DNA from: Sphingobium sp.
Lineage (GTDB): Bacteria; Pseudomonadota; Alphaproteobacteria; Sphingomonadales; Sphingomonadaceae
Assembly: GCA_003248935.1 (NCBI GenBank)
Contig: QFQF01000001.1
Location: forward strand, 248,001 to 312,000
Reading direction: 5' to 3'
DNA: 64,000 bases
Of this stretch, positions 63,947 through 64,000 are shown one piece after another. The translations under genes and the position numbers were made by a program. Under the pieces are notes generated by a model. That model worked only from the letters and a program-made list of their open reading frames with translations, was not told the origin of the DNA and did not search any database. Position 1 is the stretch's first letter. Each line of letters opens with the position of its first letter.

Positions 63947-64000
63947 AGAGCGATCATCGGCCGGGCGGCAGGCATTCGCTCTCCCATGGAGAAAAATGAC

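Overview
The window is high-GC chromosomal DNA that reads like a sphingomonad (Alphaproteobacteria, Sphingomonadales). Pointers are the zwf-edd-glk order known from Zymomonas, an rpsB-tsf-pyrH-frr-uppS-cdsA-dxr-rseP-bamA-skp-fabZ backbone without lpxD, an imuA-imuB-dnaE2 cassette behind an alphaproteobacterial LexA box, and several small families common in this class (UPF0262, DUF2093, DUF2849, DUF934). No rRNA, tRNA or CRISPR array was recognised.

Layout. 1-1.3 kb: 3' end of an autotransporter. 1.4-6.3 kb: Entner-Doudoroff operon zwf-edd-glk-eda, closed by a palindromic intergenic repeat. 6.4-16.3 kb: accessory metabolism (SH3 protein, D-2-hydroxyacid dehydrogenase, DUF389 membrane protein, nitronate monooxygenase, glycosyltransferase and hydrolase, SelO, AstD). 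16.4-20.3 kb: sulfate-assimilation operon cobA-DUF2849-cysI-DUF934-cysH. 20.3-25.1 kb: dnaB, then UPF0262, a degenerate GH25 protein, cdd, dcd and a phosphatase. 25.1-31.0 kb: SOS mutagenesis operon imuA-imuB-dnaE2. 31.1-42.9 kb: rpmE, a 53-residue gene missed by length filters, and the leftward translation / isoprenoid / phospholipid / outer-membrane-assembly cluster.

42,981-46,443 is the most unusual part. It is an intact transposon of about 3.4 kb with 23-bp perfect terminal inverted repeats and an 8-bp target duplication. It has one IS1-like transposase and five passenger genes: a RelE/HigB-like toxin, a HigA antitoxin fused to an ImmA/IrrE zinc-peptidase domain, a conserved 157-residue protein of unknown function, a zinc-ribbon miniprotein and a basic miniprotein. 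It sits exactly between the -35 boxes of two divergent promoters, those of rpsB and of an 83-residue single-span membrane protein. The latter promoter carries a LexA box, so that gene is a candidate SOS-induced membrane effector.

46.8-64 kb: phosphatidylethanolamine synthesis (psd-pssA), icd, an acetyltransferase-nitrilase fusion, an FAD monooxygenase, two divergent cation:proton antiporters, alaS, a second palindromic repeat, a Tat-exported M24 peptidase coupled to a methyltransferase, and a membrane LytTR regulator divergent from a DUF2306 protein. Function calls come from reading motifs and remembered family features; no database search was run.
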